Shown piece after piece: positions 62,383 through 64,000 of a stretch of DNA of 64,000 nt. The notes beneath the pieces are model-generated. The model made no database searches and had not been told where the DNA came from. It saw nothing but the letters and a program-made list of their open reading frames with translations. Each line of letters opens with the position of its first letter. The stretch's first letter is position 1. A program made the translations under genes and the position numbers. This stretch comes from PFL42 sp963789825 (GTDB taxonomy: Bacteria; Chloroflexota; Anaerolineae; Anaerolineales; E44-bin32). The stretch spans positions 1,120,421 through 1,184,420 of the forward strand of contig CAWBME010000006.1 of NCBI GenBank assembly GCA_963789825.1. The letters run 5' to 3'.

Positions 62383-62388
62383 ATTATA
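62383..62388 (-). promoter_or_regulatory. TATAAT -10 element before mntA
   Basis: The minus strand has TATAAT at 62388-62383, 8 bp before ATG 62375. The best -35 (TTGGCG) is at 19 bp spacing, so it is weak. Confidence 0.45.
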
Positions 62389-62556
62389 CGTCCCGCGCAG
62401 ACTGCCGCGCCAACGGAAAGGCGTTAGGACGACCGAGAAGCCCCAAGCTTCGTCGCCCGGCGGCACGAGGTTCACATTCATCATGGTCCCCGACTCGAAA
62501 GGCCAAGTTCTGTGCGCTTTGTGACCCATCGGCAGCCTAGCGAACTGGCCTGAGCC

Positions 62557-63826
62557 TCATACCCTCAAACATCCCCTTAGCCGGTTGCCATGTGAACGAT
62601 GAACTAAGATTCCTGTCCTCCCCTCCAACTGAGGCGACGTTCCAGGTCGATCACCACCTGCAGCAGTGAGGATCTCCGCCGGCCAACTCCTCACGTCGGT
62701 TTCGGTGAGGTGCGATCCGATCAAACTGTCCATCTTGGCCGCCGCCTCATCCTGAAGGCTGGGCAGAACATGCGAGTAGATGTCGAGCGTGATGTTGATC
62801 TTGGAGTGCCCCAATCGCTCCTGAACGACCTTGGGATGGATCCCCTGCTGGAGCATGAGGCTGGCGGCGGTGTGACGCAGGTCGTGGAACCGGATGTCTG
62901 GCAGCCCGGCCTGCGCAAGAATCCCTTTGAATGCTGCAAGGACGTTCCGAGGATCCTGCGGGGTGCCGGTCGAAGACGGGAAGACTAGATCATTCTCTTG
63001 CCACCTGCCCCCGTCGACATGACCTATCCCGGACGAGTTCCTGCTGTCCTTTGAGTGCTGCCATCATGGCGGGCCCAAGCACGACCTTCCTGCGCCCGGC
63101 GGCCGTCTTTGGCTCGCTGAAGACCAGCCCCCTCCCGCTGACCCGCTGAAGCTGCCGCTGAACCATCAGGCAGCCCGATTCGAAGTCGATGTCCGACCAA
63201 CGCAGGGCCAGGATCTCACCCTGCCGCAGGCCGGTCGTCACGGCCAGCTGAAGCAGCACCGCGTGGCGGGTCCCCTGCGCTGCATTGAGCAGCCTCCGAG
63301 CCTGCTCAGCGGATAGTGTGCGCATCTCTTTGCGGCGCCGCCTGGGCTTGACAACCCCCGAAGCCGGGTTGCGATCGATCATTCCCCACTTGAGAGCCTT
63401 GCTGAGGGCACTGTGCAGGACACCCAGGCTGAGTATCACAGTCGCAGCGCCGGTGCCCGCATCCATCTTCTCAGTCACCAGGGATTGAATATGCTCGGTT
63501 CGGAGGGAGGCAAGCGGAAGTCCCCCAATGCTCGGGCAGATGTGCCCCTGAATGAGCCGTTGATACTGAAGCGCCGACTTGGGACGAAGGTTCATCTCTG
63601 ACAGCCTGAGCCAATACGCTAGGTATTCGGCCACCGTCGAGGTCGACCTGGCGGATGTGGACATCCCCTGCTCTGTCGACAGCGCCTTCCGGACCCATTC
63701 TCGGCACTCCTGCTGCGTTCGGCCATGGATGGTGACTCTCTTGCCGGCGATCGTGACCTGGGCACACCACCTCCCGTCACTTCGTTTGTAGACCTTCCCT
63801 TCCCCGCTGTTCTGTCGCTTCGCCAT
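62557..63826 (-). CDS. Tyrosine recombinase / phage-type integrase, one frameshift
   Basis: The most complete recombinase in the island. N-terminal Arm-type start EGKVYKRSDGRWCAQVTIAG, a SAM-like core-binding part with LRPKSALQYQRLIQGHICPS, and the catalytic domain: VTTGLRQGEILALRWSDID (first Arg), FHDLRHTAASLML (His-x2-Arg), LGHSKINITLDIYSHV (second His and nucleophilic Tyr). A frame change near 62990 joins the two parts, giving ~400 residues. ATG at 63826 is the start. The reading frame runs past the natural end (MDSLIG) to 62557. It is transcribed toward the toxin-antitoxin array and closes the island. Confidence 0.85.
62581..62611. repeat. Island motif R, copy 4
   Basis: CCGGTTGCCATGTGAAC followed by GATGAACTAAGATT. 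It begins a stretch collinear with 57138-57487 that continues into the 3' end of the complete integrase. Confidence 0.65.
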
Positions 63827-64000
63827 CTCCCACTCCCTGGACTGCCCCGGAATGGAAACCGGGCGATCCGCCGCTGAGGCTGCAGGTCGCCCGGAGTGCT
63901 ACAATCCGGTCAGCCCGCCGCCGCCCACATCGGCGGTTGGGTCAGGGTCGCATGGGTGGTGAGACACCTGTGCGACCCGTCTTGGTCTTCTTCTACAAGA

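Overview
The window looks like a piece of a high-GC bacterial chromosome, most likely a Chloroflexota (Anaerolineae-like) genome recovered from a metagenome. The signs are large MalT-type LuxR regulators, a PknB-type kinase fused to signalling domains, lipoproteins with Pro/Thr-rich linkers and an NBR1-Ig-like domain, an AOR-family tungsten/molybdenum enzyme, and AddAB instead of RecBCD. No rRNA, tRNA or CRISPR array was found. Many otherwise conserved genes change frame by single bases with conserved sequence continuing in the next frame. I read most of these as sequencing or assembly indels, often at short homopolymers, but some genes are true relics.

Layout. 1-5.5 kb: a leftward sugar-acid operon (kdgK, eda, ABM protein, DUF917, URO-D-like) behind an IclR regulator; the regulator and the kdgK leader share an operator motif. 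5.9-9.6 kb: DapA-like aldolase, luciferase-like monooxygenase, and two small proteins with the same C-terminal hexapeptide. 9.6-17 kb: a kinase-ATPase-TPR-solute-binding fusion protein facing away from a MalT-like LuxR activator. 17-27 kb: small membrane proteins, lipoproteins and single-enzyme genes, with a dispersed repeat and a truncated Gfo/Idh gene.

27.2-35.8 kb holds a coherent leftward cluster: FGGY kinase, sphingosine-1-phosphate-lyase-like PLP enzyme, SCP2 lipid-binding protein, aldehyde ferredoxin oxidoreductase and a GntR/HutC regulator. A palindromic operator overlaps its promoter, and a divergent ketoacyl synthase III lies on the other side. Fragments of a second FGGY kinase flank the intact one. 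The set suggests kinase, then retro-aldol lyase, then aldehyde oxidation. 36-46.9 kb: an SDR epimerase, a TPR membrane protein, a four-gene MacAB-like export operon, a molybdopterin oxidoreductase relic and an NBR1-Ig lipoprotein. 47-53.4 kb: addB-addA.

53.9-63.8 kb is a toxin-antitoxin island: six two-gene modules (RHH/PIN, AbiEi-like/nucleotidyltransferase, AbrB/PIN, winged-helix/nucleotidyltransferase, Phd/PIN, MntA/HepT) in about 8.5 kb. Between them lie fragments of tyrosine-recombinase 3' ends, an IS481-type transposase tail, a ~105-bp repeat in two copies and a short same-orientation motif in four places. The most complete integrase closes the island on the right. The arrangement looks like repeated recombinase-driven accretion of TA cassettes and is the most novel feature of the window.
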